NCBI RefSeq assembly: GCF_019091135.1
Contig: NZ_JAGXJW010000012.1
Location: 1-64,000, forward strand
Direction: 5' to 3'
Origin: Cohnella sp. GbtcB17
Lineage (GTDB): Bacteria > Bacillota > Bacilli > Paenibacillales > Paenibacillaceae
Length of the DNA: 64,000 nucleotides
The notes below the pieces were generated by a model. It made no database searches and was not told the origin of the DNA. It saw nothing but the letters and a program-made list of their open reading frames with translations. Of this stretch, positions 53,001 to 62,069 are shown piece after piece. The number at the start of each line of letters is the position of its first letter. Within the stretch, counting starts at the first letter, position 1. The position numbers and the translations under genes are program-made.

Positions 53001-56000
53001 GACATGATCGCGGCCCGTCCTGGCGACGCCGGAGGAACCGCCCCAGTCGTTCAGCACGTTGATCCGGCTGATCGCATAAGCCTGACCGAGATCGACCTGC
53101 ACCCACTTGGGACCGTCGGCGACGCTGATCAGCGCGTACCCGCTAGAGCCCCGGGCGCCGTCCGTCACGACCGAGACAGAGCCGCCGCCGGACACCGTGC
53201 CGTTCGTGCTGACCGCCTTGCCGAGCGCGACATTGACGGTCGACTCCAGCGCGACCTGAACCACGTTGGAGAGCGCCGACTCGTTGTTCGCATCGTCCCG
53301 CGTCTTCATCGCGAAGTAATACGTGGCGCCCGGCGTCAAGCCCAGCACGGTGAACTTCTGCGCGGTGCCCGCCGCGAGAGGCGAGGGCTCCCCGATCACG
53401 GGCGTGGCGTTCGCCCAGTTCGACTCGGTGATCGGCGAAGCGGCGTACCGCACGTCGTATTCGCCGGCCGTTCTGACGTTGCCGTCGTCGCCCGGCGCCG
53501 TCCAGCCGAGTTCCACGCTGCTCAGCGTCTTCTTCCCTGCTGTGAGATCGGCGATCGCCGCCGGCGCAACATCGTCCGTTGCGCTGATGAGCAGGTACGG
53601 CCTGTTGTATGGATGCTCCGTGCTGTTCAGGTCCACTCTTGCCGCTTGAGACTGCGGATCGCTAATTTTGAAAGTGACGATTTTGTCGGTCATCTGGCTG
53701 TTAATAAACGCCGTGACGTCGAATTCGTACCAGCCCGGCTTGCTGAACTGGATCGATCCCAGCGGGACGGCGCCGGTCTCGTCGGCCAAGGTGAGCCGGG
53801 TGACCGTGCTTTCCGACCAGCTGTCGTTGATCAATCCGGTGACGGCGAGCGCATGCGGCCGGCTTGGATTGTTCGGGATGTCCGATACGTACAGCTTCAA
53901 GACCGCACGTTCGGCATGCGTCGCGGAATAACCGGTGAAGTCGGCCTTTAAATAACTCCAATACGTGCTGTTGCCGTTGTTCAGAATAATGAGCGATTGG
54001 TTCGTGCCGGATCTGTCGCCCGAGGCGGCCACATAGGCGTCGTCGGTCGGCGTGAACTCGGAACCCGACGACGCAGGCGTGTTAACCTGCACGATATTCG
54101 ACAGCGGCGACACGTTGCCTTGGTCGTCCACCGTCTTTACGGCCGCATAAATGACGCTTCCTGCCGTGGGGCCCACGATCTGAACCGACTGCGAAGTCCC
54201 TGCGGCCGCAGGCAGCAGCGTCGAGTCCGCCTTCTGCGCGCTGCTCCAGTTCGTTTCCGTGATCGGGGCATTCGCATAGCGGATGTCGTACGCATACGCG
54301 GTTCCCGTGTTGCCGTCGTCGCCCGCCGCCGTCCATGTCAACCGGAACGTACGGGACGTAATGTCGCTTGCGGCCAAATTGCCGATGGCGGCCGGCGGCG
54401 TCGTCTCGCTCGGCGCGAACTCGTCGGCGCCGACGTCGTACGCGCTGCCGTACGGACGGGCTTCGCCGTACATGTCGGTCGGCACGTCGGCCAGCGTCAT
54501 GCCGACGTCGCGGGCAGCCATCCCGTTGAACGGATGCAGGCGATAGTCACCGCCAGCCGGATCGACCAGCCAGCTTGCCGTCGCTCCCGTGATGTTGTTG
54601 CTAACCACGGAAGTGCCGCTGTCGCGGTTTTTGACCGTGCCGGTCATCAGGTTGTTGCGCACCTCTCCGCTCGTGCCGGCGAACCTTGGCTCGATGGCGC
54701 CGACGCCGGATCCGGTGTTCAGAATCGTGTTGTTATACACCTTGTAGCCGTTGGCCTTGTTCAGGTAGACGCCTGTATCCGTAGCGCCGAAAACGACATT
54801 GTTGCGGATGATGCCGCCGCGATGCTCGTAGGTCTGGTCCTGATTGCGGAAGAAGGTCGCCCCCGTGCCGCCGCCGCCGAACGACATGGCGACAAAGCTG
54901 CCTACGATCACATTGTTCTCGAAAATCGTGTCGATGGAATTCCCTTTAGCGAAAATGCCGTAGCCGCCGCCGTTATTCGACGTCTTGGCGTTTTCCACGC
55001 GATTGCCGCGGACAATCCAGCCCTTGGAGGCGATCAGGTCGACGCCCTCCACGACGCTGCGCATGCCGCTCGTGGTGTAGCCGATCAGCGAGTTCTCGAT
55101 GATGCCGTAATCGGTATAGCCTTTGCCCCCGTTCAGATCGAAGGTCGTCTTGAAACCGCCTTCGCCGTTGTCCCAGGTCTTCAAGCCGTCGGCATGGAAG
55201 TACTTCGAGCCCTGATTGACCTGGATGGCATGATAATAGGAATCCTGAATCGTCATGTTTTTGAACGTGACATAATCGGAGTCGTTGACCTTGAAATTGA
55301 TGTCGAGCGCGCTGTTGTTGATGCCGAGCCCTTTCACGACCGTCGCCGTGTAGTTGCTGCCTGCGCCCCGGATCGTAATATTGTTCTTGCCTGTAATATT
55401 GATCGGCGTCGTCTGGTTGTAGGTGCCCGCAGCCAGCGTGATGACCCGGCCGCCGGCAGGCGCGCCGTCGATCGCCGTCTGCAGGGCGGAGAGCGAGGAT
55501 ACCGTCACGGCATCGGCCGTCGGCGTCGCGACCGTGGCGCTCGCAGAATTTGACAGACCCGATACGTTCCCTACGGCGTCCGTCGTCCGGACCGCGAAGT
55601 AATACGTAACGCCTGCGGTCAGCTCCGTCACCTTGAATTGCATAGGCGTGCCCGCCGTCGGCTGCGGCAGTTCGCCCTCCGCCTGCGTGGCGGAGGCCCA
55701 GTTGGCCAGCGTGATCGGAGAGGTCGAATAACGGACGTCATAGCTGGCGGCTTTGCCGTTCGAGCCGTCGTCGCCCGGCGCCGTCCAGGTCAGCTTGACG
55801 GACTTGAACATCGCCTGCGTCGCCTGCAAGTTCGCGATGGCGGCCGGAGCGACCGTGTCCGCCGCCGGCGTCGTGACGGTCGCCACGTTGGAGATCGGCG
55901 ACTCGTTAACGAGATCCTTGGCCTTGAGCGCGAAGTAATACGTCGTGCCCGGCGTCAGCCCGGTGACCGTGAAGGCTTCGGCCGAACCCGCCGTCTTCGG

Positions 56001-57641
56001 CGCGGGAACGCCGGACACGGGCGTCGCGGAGGACCAGTTGGACGCCGTGATCGCGCTCGTGGCGTAGCGGAGATCGTAGGCGACCGCCGTGCCCGTATTG
56101 CCGTCGCCGCCCGGCGCCGTCCACGCGAGATCGGCGGACTTCCAGGAGACGAAGGTGCTCGCCAGGTTCGTCACTGCGGCCGGCGGGGCGCTGTCCTGGG
56201 GATCGGCGTACACTTCGATCTCGACGGGCGTGTCGACGGTATTGACCGAGCCATTGACACGAACGTGGCCGTTCGCCCAGTAGCGAACGTACCGCGCGCC
56301 GACCGTGTCGGCCAGCAAGATGTCCTTGCCGCTGCCGTCTGCTGGCTCCATATACTCGGCGTCCGTGCCGGCGCCGAGTCCGGCGCTATTGTCGCCGTCG
56401 TTGTTGAACACCGTCACGACGCCGCTTGCGAAGCTCGCATCGTTCGACAGCTGGACCACGACGTCGCGGGCGAACCGGTAGACGTCGGCGGAGCCGCCCC
56501 AGTCGTTGCGGATGTTGATCCGGGCGATATCGTACGTCATGCCCAGATCGAGCTGCGCCCACTTCGGACCGTCGGCGACGCTATATAGCGAATAGGCGTC
56601 CCGCGTCTTCACGCCGTCGGTCAGCGCCGAGATCGGCTGCCCGCTAGGGTTGACCGTGCCGTTCGTCGTGACCGGCTTGCCGAGGGCGATATTAGCGACG
56701 GGCAGCGTCGAGACCGTGACGGCGGGCGAGAGCGCGGATACCTGACCCGAGCTGCCGACCGTCTTCATCGCGAAGTACAGCGGCGTGCCGGAGGGCAAGC
56801 CCTTCACCGTCATGCTCTGGGCGGTCGTCGCGGCGGCCGGAGCCGGTTCGCCGGTCACCCGTTTGACGACGAGGCCGTTGTCCCAATTGGCGCCCGTGAT
56901 CGGGGAGGTCGAGTAGCGGATATCGTAGCCGCTGACCGCCGACGGTCCCGGGCTGGTCCAGGACAAGCTCGCGCTGTTGACCGAGGCGCTGCCCGCCGTC
57001 AGCCCGACGGAGCTCGGCAGCGACGCATTCGTCGCGGGAACGGCGGCATACACCTCCACTTCGACAGGCGTATTGACGGTCTGGATGGAATTGTTCGAGG
57101 ACCGGACGTGTCCGTTCGCCCAGGAGCGGACGTAGCGCGCATTCACGGGAGCGGCGAGCGTCACGTTCTTGCCGCTGCCATCCGTCGGCTCCAGATAGGA
57201 AGCGTCGGTGCCTGCGCCCTGGCCGGCCGTGTTGTCCGTATCGTTGTTGAACACGGTCGTGACACCGCTGGCAAAGGAAGGATCGTTGGACAGCTGAACG
57301 ATGATGTCTCTGCCGGTCCGGGGCTCGGAAGGATTGAAGTCGTTCAATACGTTCACGCGAGTGACGTCGAACGATTCGCCCAGATCGAGCTGAACCCACT
57401 TGGGGCCGGCGGTTGCGTCGATGAGCGCGTAACTGGATGTCTGCCGGTCGCCGTCGACGAGCCTGGCGAGCGAGACAGCGTTTCTTACGAAGCTGTTCGT
57501 CGTTACGGTCGCGTTGCCGAGCGCGACGTTCGTCTCGACGGCGTCCGCGTGCGCTTTGCGGGCGGGGGAGAAAGTAAGAGGCGAGGAGATTAATGCGGCG
57601 ACTAGAATGGACAGGCCTGACTTTTTGACGATCGACAGCAT
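50019..57641 (-). CDS. Giant secreted protein with two beta-helix domains, FN3 repeats and carbohydrate-binding modules
   Basis: A 2540-residue exported protein with a signal peptide ending near AHA-DA (residue 33). By eye the order is: discoidin-like (about 35-200), FN3 (205-312), discoidin-like (315-480), two FN3 (485-705), beta-helix 1 (708-1075), FN3, DNRLRE/CBM96-like (1195-1354), FN3, discoidin-like (1468-1632), two FN3 (1637-1860), beta-helix 2 (1865-2230), two FN3 of another type and a final F5/8-C (CBM32-like) domain (2412-2540). The two beta-helices are clear paralogues, sharing ITLAAGTY, FKVNDSDYVTF and SLIGYTT-x-G-x-RSVVEGVDLI. It has no sortase signal or SLH domain. The helices suggest a polysaccharide lyase or glycosidase; the exact family is unresolved. 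Confidence 0.92.
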   Translation of the reverse strand: MLSIVKKSGLSILVAALISSPLTFSPARKAHADAVETNVALGNATVTTNSFVRNAVSLARLVDGDRQTSSYALIDATAGPKWVQLDLGESFDVTRVNVLNDFNPSEPRTGRDIIVQLSNDPSFASGVTTVFNNDTDNTAGQGAGTDASYLEPTDGSGKNVTLAAPVNARYVRSWANGHVRSSNNSIQTVNTPVEVEVYAAVPATNASLPSSVGLTAGSASVNSASLSWTSPGPSAVSGYDIRYSTSPITGANWDNGLVVKRVTGEPAPAAATTAQSMTVKGLPSGTPLYFAMKTVGSSGQVSALSPAVTVSTLPVANIALGKPVTTNGTVNPSGQPISALTDGVKTRDAYSLYSVADGPKWAQLDLGMTYDIARINIRNDWGGSADVYRFARDVVVQLSNDASFASGVVTVFNNDGDNSAGLGAGTDAEYMEPADGSGKDILLADTVGARYVRYWANGHVRVNGSVNTVDTPVEIEVYADPQDSAPPAAVTNLASTFVSWKSADLAWTAPGGDGNTGTAVAYDLRYATSAITASNWSSATPVSGVPAPKTAGSAEAFTVTGLTPGTTYYFALKAKDLVNESPISNVATVTTPAADTVAPAAIANLQATQAMFKSVKLTWTAPGDDGSNGKAASYDVRYSTSPITLANWASATQAEGELPQPTAGTPMQFKVTELTAGVTYYFAVRTTDAVGNVSGLSNSASATVATPTADAVTVSSLSALQTAIDGAPAGGRVITLAAGTYNQTTPINITGKNNITIRGAGSNYTATVVKGLGINNSALDINFKVNDSDYVTFKNMTIQDSYYHAIQVNQGSKYFHADGLKTWDNGEGGFKTTFDLNGGKGYTDYGIIENSLIGYTTSGMRSVVEGVDLIASKGWIVRGNRVENAKTSNNGGGYGIFAKGNSIDTIFENNVIVGSFVAMSFGGGGTGATFFRNQDQTYEHRGGIIRNNVVFGATDTGVYLNKANGYKVYNNTILNTGSGVGAIEPRFAGTSGEVRNNLMTGTVKNRDSGTSVVSNNITGATASWLVDPAGGDYRLHPFNGMAARDVGMTLADVPTDMYGEARPYGSAYDVGADEFAPSETTPPAAIGNLAASDITSRTFRLTWTAAGDDGNTGTAYAYDIRYANAPITETNWSSAQKADSTLLPAAAGTSQSVQIVGPTAGSVIYAAVKTVDDQGNVSPLSNIVQVNTPASSGSEFTPTDDAYVAASGDRSGTNQSLIILNNGNSTYWSYLKADFTGYSATHAERAVLKLYVSDIPNNPSRPHALAVTGLINDSWSESTVTRLTLADETGAVPLGSIQFSKPGWYEFDVTAFINSQMTDKIVTFKISDPQSQAARVDLNSTEHPYNRPYLLISATDDVAPAAIADLTAGKKTLSSVELGWTAPGDDGNVRTAGEYDVRYAASPITESNWANATPVIGEPSPLAAGTAQKFTVLGLTPGATYYFAMKTRDDANNESALSNVVQVALESTVNVALGKAVSTNGTVSGGGSVSVVTDGARGSSGYALISVADGPKWVQVDLGQAYAISRINVLNDWGGSSGVARTGRDHVVQLSNDPMFATGVTTVFNNDTDNSAGLGAGSDAAYQEPTDGTGKNIVLTTPVNARYVRSWANGHVRVTGETNLVNTPVELEVYANTGDTTAPGTIANLSASGTTWKSTNLSWTAPGDDGTTGTAAAYDIRYHTSSITENSWNDAVQLTNEPAPAPAGTTQTLAVTGLPAGTALYFAMRTFDETSNASALSNVVPVTTAANDPTPPAAIADLAAVNPGPRSVQLTWTAPGNDGTAGMAEGYEVRYATSPITTEAQWSAATQAEDELAQKSPGQTMKYQVNQLQTGVTYYFAVKTYDDGGNYGGLSNPVSATTVTPTPDSVTVASLSQLQQAIDQAPAQGRIITLAAGTYSQTTTININGKNNITIQGATSNYDDTVVAGPGINASSMDINFKVNDSDYVTFRNMTIRDSYYHAIQVNSGSDYFRADHLKTWDNGEGGFKSTSGGSPDLPYADYGTIENSLIGYTTGGTRSVVEGVDLIAAKGWIIRGNTFQNAKMSGGGVAYAFFAKGNSIDTLVENNVFQNSFIAMSFGGGGTAPQYFRNGDTSLEHRGGIMRNNVVYGTADAGVYMNKASGFKVYNNTILGIPSGVGAVESRFAGSSGDVRNNLMDKAVKLRDGGAATSSNNITNGTASMLVNAAAGDYHLNPATASAAIDTGFALQADVPLDMDGQPRPSGSAYDIGADELSLAPAAPTGLTASLVGGNVQLTWNLVSGATGYTVKRATVAGGPYSSLATGVATNAYTDNAAAAGATYYYTVSAANTAGSGPNAAEASVTVPLAAPTGVTATGGNATVSVGWTATSGATGYNVKRSTVSGGPFSIVATSVTGAVYADTTVSNGTTYYYVVSAVSTGGESADSAQVSATPSSGAVLSRTGWTATASSSASAASAALDGSATTRWATSAAQQVGQYYQVNMGAAKTFNKITLDSTGGSDYPRAYEVYVSADGTNWGTAVASGTGIGNVQTVTFSAQTARYIKVVLTAAASPWWSIYEFNVYEP

Positions 57642-57967
57642 ACGGACACATCCTTTTCATCGAATGGTCTTGCATGAAGCGTCGAATCCGATCTCGTCAT
57701 TCCCTTTCCGAACGGTTCCTCAATTCCTCCTTTCCATTGCCGTTGCGGCATTCGTTGAAGCGCCTGCGTCTCTCACATCCCGCTGAAGCGCTTCTCCTTT
57801 AAAATTGTCACATCCCCTTCTGTCGCACTACGGGCGTAAATTGTCTTATACTCGGACATTTCCATACAATTGGCTAAACGCCGGCATCTCTCAACATCCG
57901 CGCCCCAAAAGCGCCGCAACGGCAAACAAGCCCGCCTCGTCGCCGAGACAGGCCTGGCCGTTTTTGC
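57642..57967. other. Intergenic region upstream of the giant gene
   Basis: It contains a strong hairpin at 57915-57966 (outer AACGGC/GCCGTT, inner CCTGTCTCG/CGAGGCGGG) right after the M55-peptidase stop, with a T tract on the plus strand only. A GAAGCGCTTC palindrome lies near 57785-57794, close to but one base shorter than a catabolite-repression site. I see no small gene. The ribosome site of the giant gene is AAAGGAT, 8 bases before its ATG. Confidence 0.55.
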
Positions 57968-58765
57968 TTATTTGAAAGTGCGGGCAAGCAGTCGCAGCAA
58001 ATCGTCGTCCCGGAGCGCAAGCGCCCTGCCGCCGGCGCGGCGGACGCCGTCCGACTCGAGCTCGCGAGCGTCGGCCAGATTCGTGCTCGTATATTCGATC
58101 CGCATCTCGTACGGTCCCGGAATCGCGTAAGGCTTGCATTCGCTTCTGCGCCCGACGGCTTCCTTGACGGACTCGCCGATCTCCGCCAGTACCCGCCGGG
58201 GCGCCTTGAGCAGGCCCGAATGCCGGCCCGTTGCCTGCTTCGTCTCGTACGTGAATACCGTCCCCAACTGTCTCTGCGCCTCCGCGCAAGTCTTGTCGTC
58301 GCCAGAGACGAACAGGACCGGGACGCCGAAGCGCCCGAACAGGAGCGCGTCGATCCCGATCTCCCCGATCGGTTCGCCGTTCAGCGCCAGCTCGAGAATG
58401 TCCGCGTAGCTGAACGTGTGCTCGAGGATCGCGCCTCGGGTGCCGGCCATGGCATGATAGCCGATCAACAGCGCGCCGGCGAAGGTTTCGTCCAGACCGG
58501 CGAAGCGGTTCGCAAGCGGCAGCGCACCGGCGGCCAGCGTGGCCGCGGGATGCAGGCTGCCGTACAGCAAGTTGAAGCCCGATGCGTGGGCGTCCTTCAC
58601 GACGATCTCGGTCGCGCCGGCCTGCACGAGCGCTTCGACCACGGCGTTCACTTCGTCCGTCAGCAGCCGCCGGGACTCCTCGTAGAACGTTTCGTTCCGG
58701 TAAATTTGTTCCTTGAACAAAATGCCTGCGATACCTTCCATGTCGACGCTAACGTAAAACTTCAT
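57968..58765 (-). CDS. M55-family D-aminopeptidase (DppA type)
   Basis: A 265-residue zinc peptidase of family M55. It starts with the metal motif KFYVSVDMEGIAG (Asp8, Glu10) and has IVVKDAHASGFNL, LIGYHAMAG, ILEHTFSY and VLFVSGDDKTCAEA, as in Bacillus DppA. DppA cleaves D-Ala dipeptides. It is the last gene of the aldolase operon, 35 bp after a Gfo/Idh/MocA gene, an unusual place for a cell-wall peptide enzyme. Confidence 0.93.
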   Translation of the reverse strand: MKFYVSVDMEGIAGILFKEQIYRNETFYEESRRLLTDEVNAVVEALVQAGATEIVVKDAHASGFNLLYGSLHPAATLAAGALPLANRFAGLDETFAGALLIGYHAMAGTRGAILEHTFSYADILELALNGEPIGEIGIDALLFGRFGVPVLFVSGDDKTCAEAQRQLGTVFTYETKQATGRHSGLLKAPRRVLAEIGESVKEAVGRRSECKPYAIPGPYEMRIEYTSTNLADARELESDGVRRAGGRALALRDDDLLRLLARTFK

Positions 58766-58799
58766 GGTTTCGGCTCCTCCTCCTGCGATCCGGCCGAGA

Positions 58800-60029
58800 C
58801 TAGGCGCCGTTCATGCGGAAACGCTGGGGAAAACGGCGGTACTCGCGCAGGTCGAACGGCTCTGGCTGTACGGTCCAGGGCAAGCCCGTCTCGGAGAGCA
58901 GCTTGCCCGCGGCGAAGGCATTTTTCATGGCAGCCTCGATCCCCTCGATATAAGCGCCCGGCTGATCCGCCGCATCCGACAGCCGCACGAAGGAAGCCGG
59001 AATCCCGCGGATCTCCCCCGCCGATTCGAATGCGCCGTTGGCGACGAGCGTGAAGCGCCGCGCCGAATCCAGCGAGACGTCGAGTCCGTCATCCCGACCG
59101 TCGAGCGTCCCGATCAGGTTCCGGTACCGCCGCTCGACGATGCCGCCCTCCGCGCAGTCGTACGATTTCCCCAGACCGTATCGCCAGATCTTGACCTGGT
59201 CGTCATAATCCCATTCGATCGCGCCTTCGGTGCCTTCGATCCGAATCCGCTGGGTCTCCGTCTTCTTCGCGCACAGCGTCACGTAATAGCTTAGCGTCGT
59301 GCCGTCGCTCATCTCGATGCGCATCGCGGTCGTATCGTCGCTTTCGATCGGGTTGGCATGGTACATCTCTGCCGTCACGCTGACCGGCTGCGAATCGCGG
59401 CCGACCTCGCCCGCCGCCGTCTCCGCCAGCTTTAGCATGCTGTAGAGCAAATGCGCGGCCGGATTGTGAAAAGCGCCGTCGAGGACGACGTTTCCCGCGG
59501 ACGTCAGCTTGCCCGCCCAAGGCGTGCGGCCGAAGTAAGCGGACGTGCGCTGCAGCAGTGCGATCGCCTTGAAGCGCCGGACGCGGCCGATCTCTCCGGA
59601 AGCGATCGCGTGCGCGATCAGCGCCTGGGCCTTGCGCGACGGCGCAAAGAAGTTGACGGCGCACAGCTTGCCCGTCCGGGCGGCGGTCTCCGCGATCCGG
59701 TCGACGTCCTGGAGCAGGGCGCCGGGCGGCTTCTCCAGGAGGACGTGGTAACCGGCCTCCAGCGCGTCGATGCTCATCTGCGCATGCAGCGGGATCGGCG
59801 TGGAGACGACGACGAAGTCCGCTCCCGCCTCTGCGGAGAGCATGTCGCGATAGTCGGCATAGTGCCGAATGCCTCGCTCCGCGACGATAGCCGCCGCGCT
59901 CTCCGTCAATCGCACATCGCTGACCGCGGCCAGTTCGAGCGCGCCTGCATCCGTGAGTCGGACGAGCTCGTTCAGATGGACGCGGCCGAAGCCGCCTGCG
60001 CCGATCAGTAGTGCTCTACGTACGGACAT
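58800..60029 (-). CDS. Gfo/Idh/MocA-family oxidoreductase 1
   Basis: A 409-residue NAD(P)-dependent sugar oxidoreductase. The N-terminal Rossmann motif is ALLIGAGGFGRVHLNEL, and the EKP motif of the family is at HVLLEKPPGALLQDVDRI. The C-terminal alpha/beta domain follows. It is longer than typical members (about 340-390). The ATG at 60029 has AAGGG upstream; the long frame before it is non-coding. Its tandem neighbour is a different subfamily, so the pair may catalyse oxidation and reduction at different carbons (inference). Confidence 0.92.
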   Translation of the reverse strand: MSVRRALLIGAGGFGRVHLNELVRLTDAGALELAAVSDVRLTESAAAIVAERGIRHYADYRDMLSAEAGADFVVVSTPIPLHAQMSIDALEAGYHVLLEKPPGALLQDVDRIAETAARTGKLCAVNFFAPSRKAQALIAHAIASGEIGRVRRFKAIALLQRTSAYFGRTPWAGKLTSAGNVVLDGAFHNPAAHLLYSMLKLAETAAGEVGRDSQPVSVTAEMYHANPIESDDTTAMRIEMSDGTTLSYYVTLCAKKTETQRIRIEGTEGAIEWDYDDQVKIWRYGLGKSYDCAEGGIVERRYRNLIGTLDGRDDGLDVSLDSARRFTLVANGAFESAGEIRGIPASFVRLSDAADQPGAYIEGIEAAMKNAFAAGKLLSETGLPWTVQPEPFDLREYRRFPQRFRMNGA

Positions 60030-60093
60030 GTCGTTTCCCTTCCCCCTCTTGAATATCGCGTTGCCGGAGCGATTGCCGCCCCACAAGCTTCGG

Positions 60094-61104
60094 CTAGACG
60101 CGCACGATCCGCTCCGCGCGCTCGTCCGCATCCACGGCCGCCTCGGAGGCGAGCAGCACGTCTTCTCCCGACAAGACGGACGCTTCGCCGCGAAGCCGAT
60201 TCGCAAAATCCGCGTAGAGATGGACCGGCGGTTGCCGCAGCGGCACGAGATGGAGCGCTTCCATGCCGCTCGACATCAGCAGCATCGGCTCCCGGGAGCC
60301 CCAGGGATCGCCCTGCGAACGCAGCTCGGCGGTTCCCTCCGTGCCGACGGCGAAGATGCGGCCGTCTCCCCACGTCCAGCTGCCGGCCGGCGTATGCCAG
60401 TCGGCATACAGCTGGGCGATCGTACCGTCCGCGAGCCTCGCATTCAGCGCCGCGGCATCGTAGAAGCCCGGGTGCTCCGGCAGGATGGTTTTGGCCATAT
60501 AGCCCTGCACATCGGCAATCTCGCTGCCGGTCAGCCAGCGCAGGAGATCCAGGTCGTGAACGAGCAGATCCTGAATGATGCCCCCGGACCGCTCATAGTC
60601 GAAAAACCATTCCGGCCGAGCCGCGGCGTTCAGCCGATGCGGCTTGCGCATGTCGAGCGACACGAGCCGCCCCAGCGCGCCTTCGTCGATCAGCGCCTTT
60701 AGCGTATGCACGCCGACGCTGAAGCGCTGGGTCAGCAGCATGCCGAGCTCGATCCGCCCGCGCGAGACAATGCCGCGCAGCCGCTCGAGACCCGCCCGGC
60801 CCGTCACGGCCGGCTTGTCGAGCATGACGTGCTTGCCTCCCGCCTCGCACAGCTCGGCGATGTCGATCTTGCGGCTGTTGACCGCGGCGCAGCCGACGAC
60901 GCTCACCTCTTCCGCCAAGGCTTCGTCGATCATGCCTAGCAACGGTATGCCGAATCGTTCGGACAGCGACATCGCGAGCCCCGGGTCCTCGCCGTCCTCC
61001 TCGAAAATACCCGCGCAGCGATAGCCCATGCCCAGCATGTTTTCGATAAAAGACCCGATATGCCCGTGCTGGCATCCGATAACTGCGAAAACAGATGGCT
61101 CCAT
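60094..61104 (-). CDS. Gfo/Idh/MocA-family oxidoreductase 2
   Basis: A 336-residue protein. Its N-terminal motif is AVIGCQHGHIGSFIENML, a variant in which the second glycine of GxGxxG is replaced by QHG-H. It has the LDKPAVTGRAGLERL lysine motif and the HDLDLLRWLTGSE segment with the family's catalytic His/Asp. The unusual nucleotide loop may change cofactor preference or abolish it. The start at 61104 has GAGGAG 8 bases upstream, 25 bp after the DeoR gene. Confidence 0.9.
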   Translation of the reverse strand: MEPSVFAVIGCQHGHIGSFIENMLGMGYRCAGIFEEDGEDPGLAMSLSERFGIPLLGMIDEALAEEVSVVGCAAVNSRKIDIAELCEAGGKHVMLDKPAVTGRAGLERLRGIVSRGRIELGMLLTQRFSVGVHTLKALIDEGALGRLVSLDMRKPHRLNAAARPEWFFDYERSGGIIQDLLVHDLDLLRWLTGSEIADVQGYMAKTILPEHPGFYDAAALNARLADGTIAQLYADWHTPAGSWTWGDGRIFAVGTEGTAELRSQGDPWGSREPMLLMSSGMEALHLVPLRQPPVHLYADFANRLRGEASVLSGEDVLLASEAAVDADERAERIVRV

Positions 61105-61129
61105 AGATCCGCTCCTCGTCCGACAGGAT

Positions 61130-61924
61130 TTATGACGGTTGCTCGGGTACGTGGACGGCCATCCTATGATCGCGGCAAGCCTGCGCCAGCCACCCGTCCG
61201 GCTGCCGGTTCGTGACGATGCCCGTTGCATCGGCGAGCGGCATGATCGTGAAGAGCGCCGTTTTCGCAAGCTTGCTGTCGTCGAACACCGGAAACACCTC
61301 GCCCGAACGCCGGATCAACATTTGCGCGATCCGGACCTCCATTTCCGAATGCATCGTCCAGCCGTGCGTCTCCGAGACGCCGTCGACGCCGAGGAACATC
61401 TTCGTGACGTTGATGCGATCCGCGACGATCTCGGCGAGCGGCCCGATCAGCTCGTAGCTCTTGGCCCGCATGACGCCGCCGACCACGACGACCTGGACGT
61501 CCTCCGCGTCGGCCAGCTCGAAGGCGATGTTCACTGCGTTGGTCACGACTGTAATGTTGCGCCGGGCTTTGAGCGCGCGCGCGATGAGGAACGTCGTCGT
61601 CCCGCCCGTCAGACAGATGACGTCGCCCTCGGACACGAGTCCCGCCGCCGTCTCCGCGATGCGTTCCTTCTCTTGCAGCTGCGCCTGCCGCTTATCCGCG
61701 AAAGGCAGCTCGGCTGCCGGCTGCGCCGGCGTCCCTTCGTACACGGCCCCCCCGATCGTCCGGATGATCGGTCCCGATCGCTCCAGCAGATCGAGATCGC
61801 GCCTTGCGGTCGCCTCCGAGATTTGCAGCGCACTCGTAATCTCCTGAATCGACAGTCTCCCGCCGGCTTTGATCAGCTCCAGCATCTTCGCCCTGCGCGC
61901 TTCGCCCTTCGACGTCGCTTCCAT
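61130..61924 (-). CDS. DeoR-family transcriptional regulator
   Basis: A 264-residue repressor. The N-terminal helix-turn-helix is MLELIKAGGRLSIQEITSALQISEATARRDLDLLE. The C-terminal sugar-phosphate-sensing (DeoRC/ISOCOT) domain has ICLTGGTTTFLIARAL, TVVTNAVNIAFELA, VVVVGGVMRAKSYELIGPLA and FLGVDGVSETHGWTMH. The family senses phosphorylated sugars and usually represses its own operon. It is therefore the likely binder of the palindrome upstream of the aldolase gene. The start at 61924 has GGGGGAG upstream. Confidence 0.94.
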   Translation of the reverse strand: MEATSKGEARRAKMLELIKAGGRLSIQEITSALQISEATARRDLDLLERSGPIIRTIGGAVYEGTPAQPAAELPFADKRQAQLQEKERIAETAAGLVSEGDVICLTGGTTTFLIARALKARRNITVVTNAVNIAFELADAEDVQVVVVGGVMRAKSYELIGPLAEIVADRINVTKMFLGVDGVSETHGWTMHSEMEVRIAQMLIRRSGEVFPVFDDSKLAKTALFTIMPLADATGIVTNRQPDGWLAQACRDHRMAVHVPEQPS

Positions 61925-62069
61925 GATTCGTCTCCCCCGCCCGTTATCCGCGTATTTTTCTACATTGTGCAGGAGAAGCCGTCCGGATTGCAACAAGGGT
62001 TGCGCTGGCCGGGCTGCAAGCGATGAAGGCATAGACGCGCCCGGGGTAAACAGCGATGACGTCGACGTC

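Noticed and set aside
57785-57794. Catabolite-responsive element (cre) upstream of the giant gene
   Set aside because: GAAGCGCTTC is palindromic but one base shorter than the cre consensus, so it was not called.
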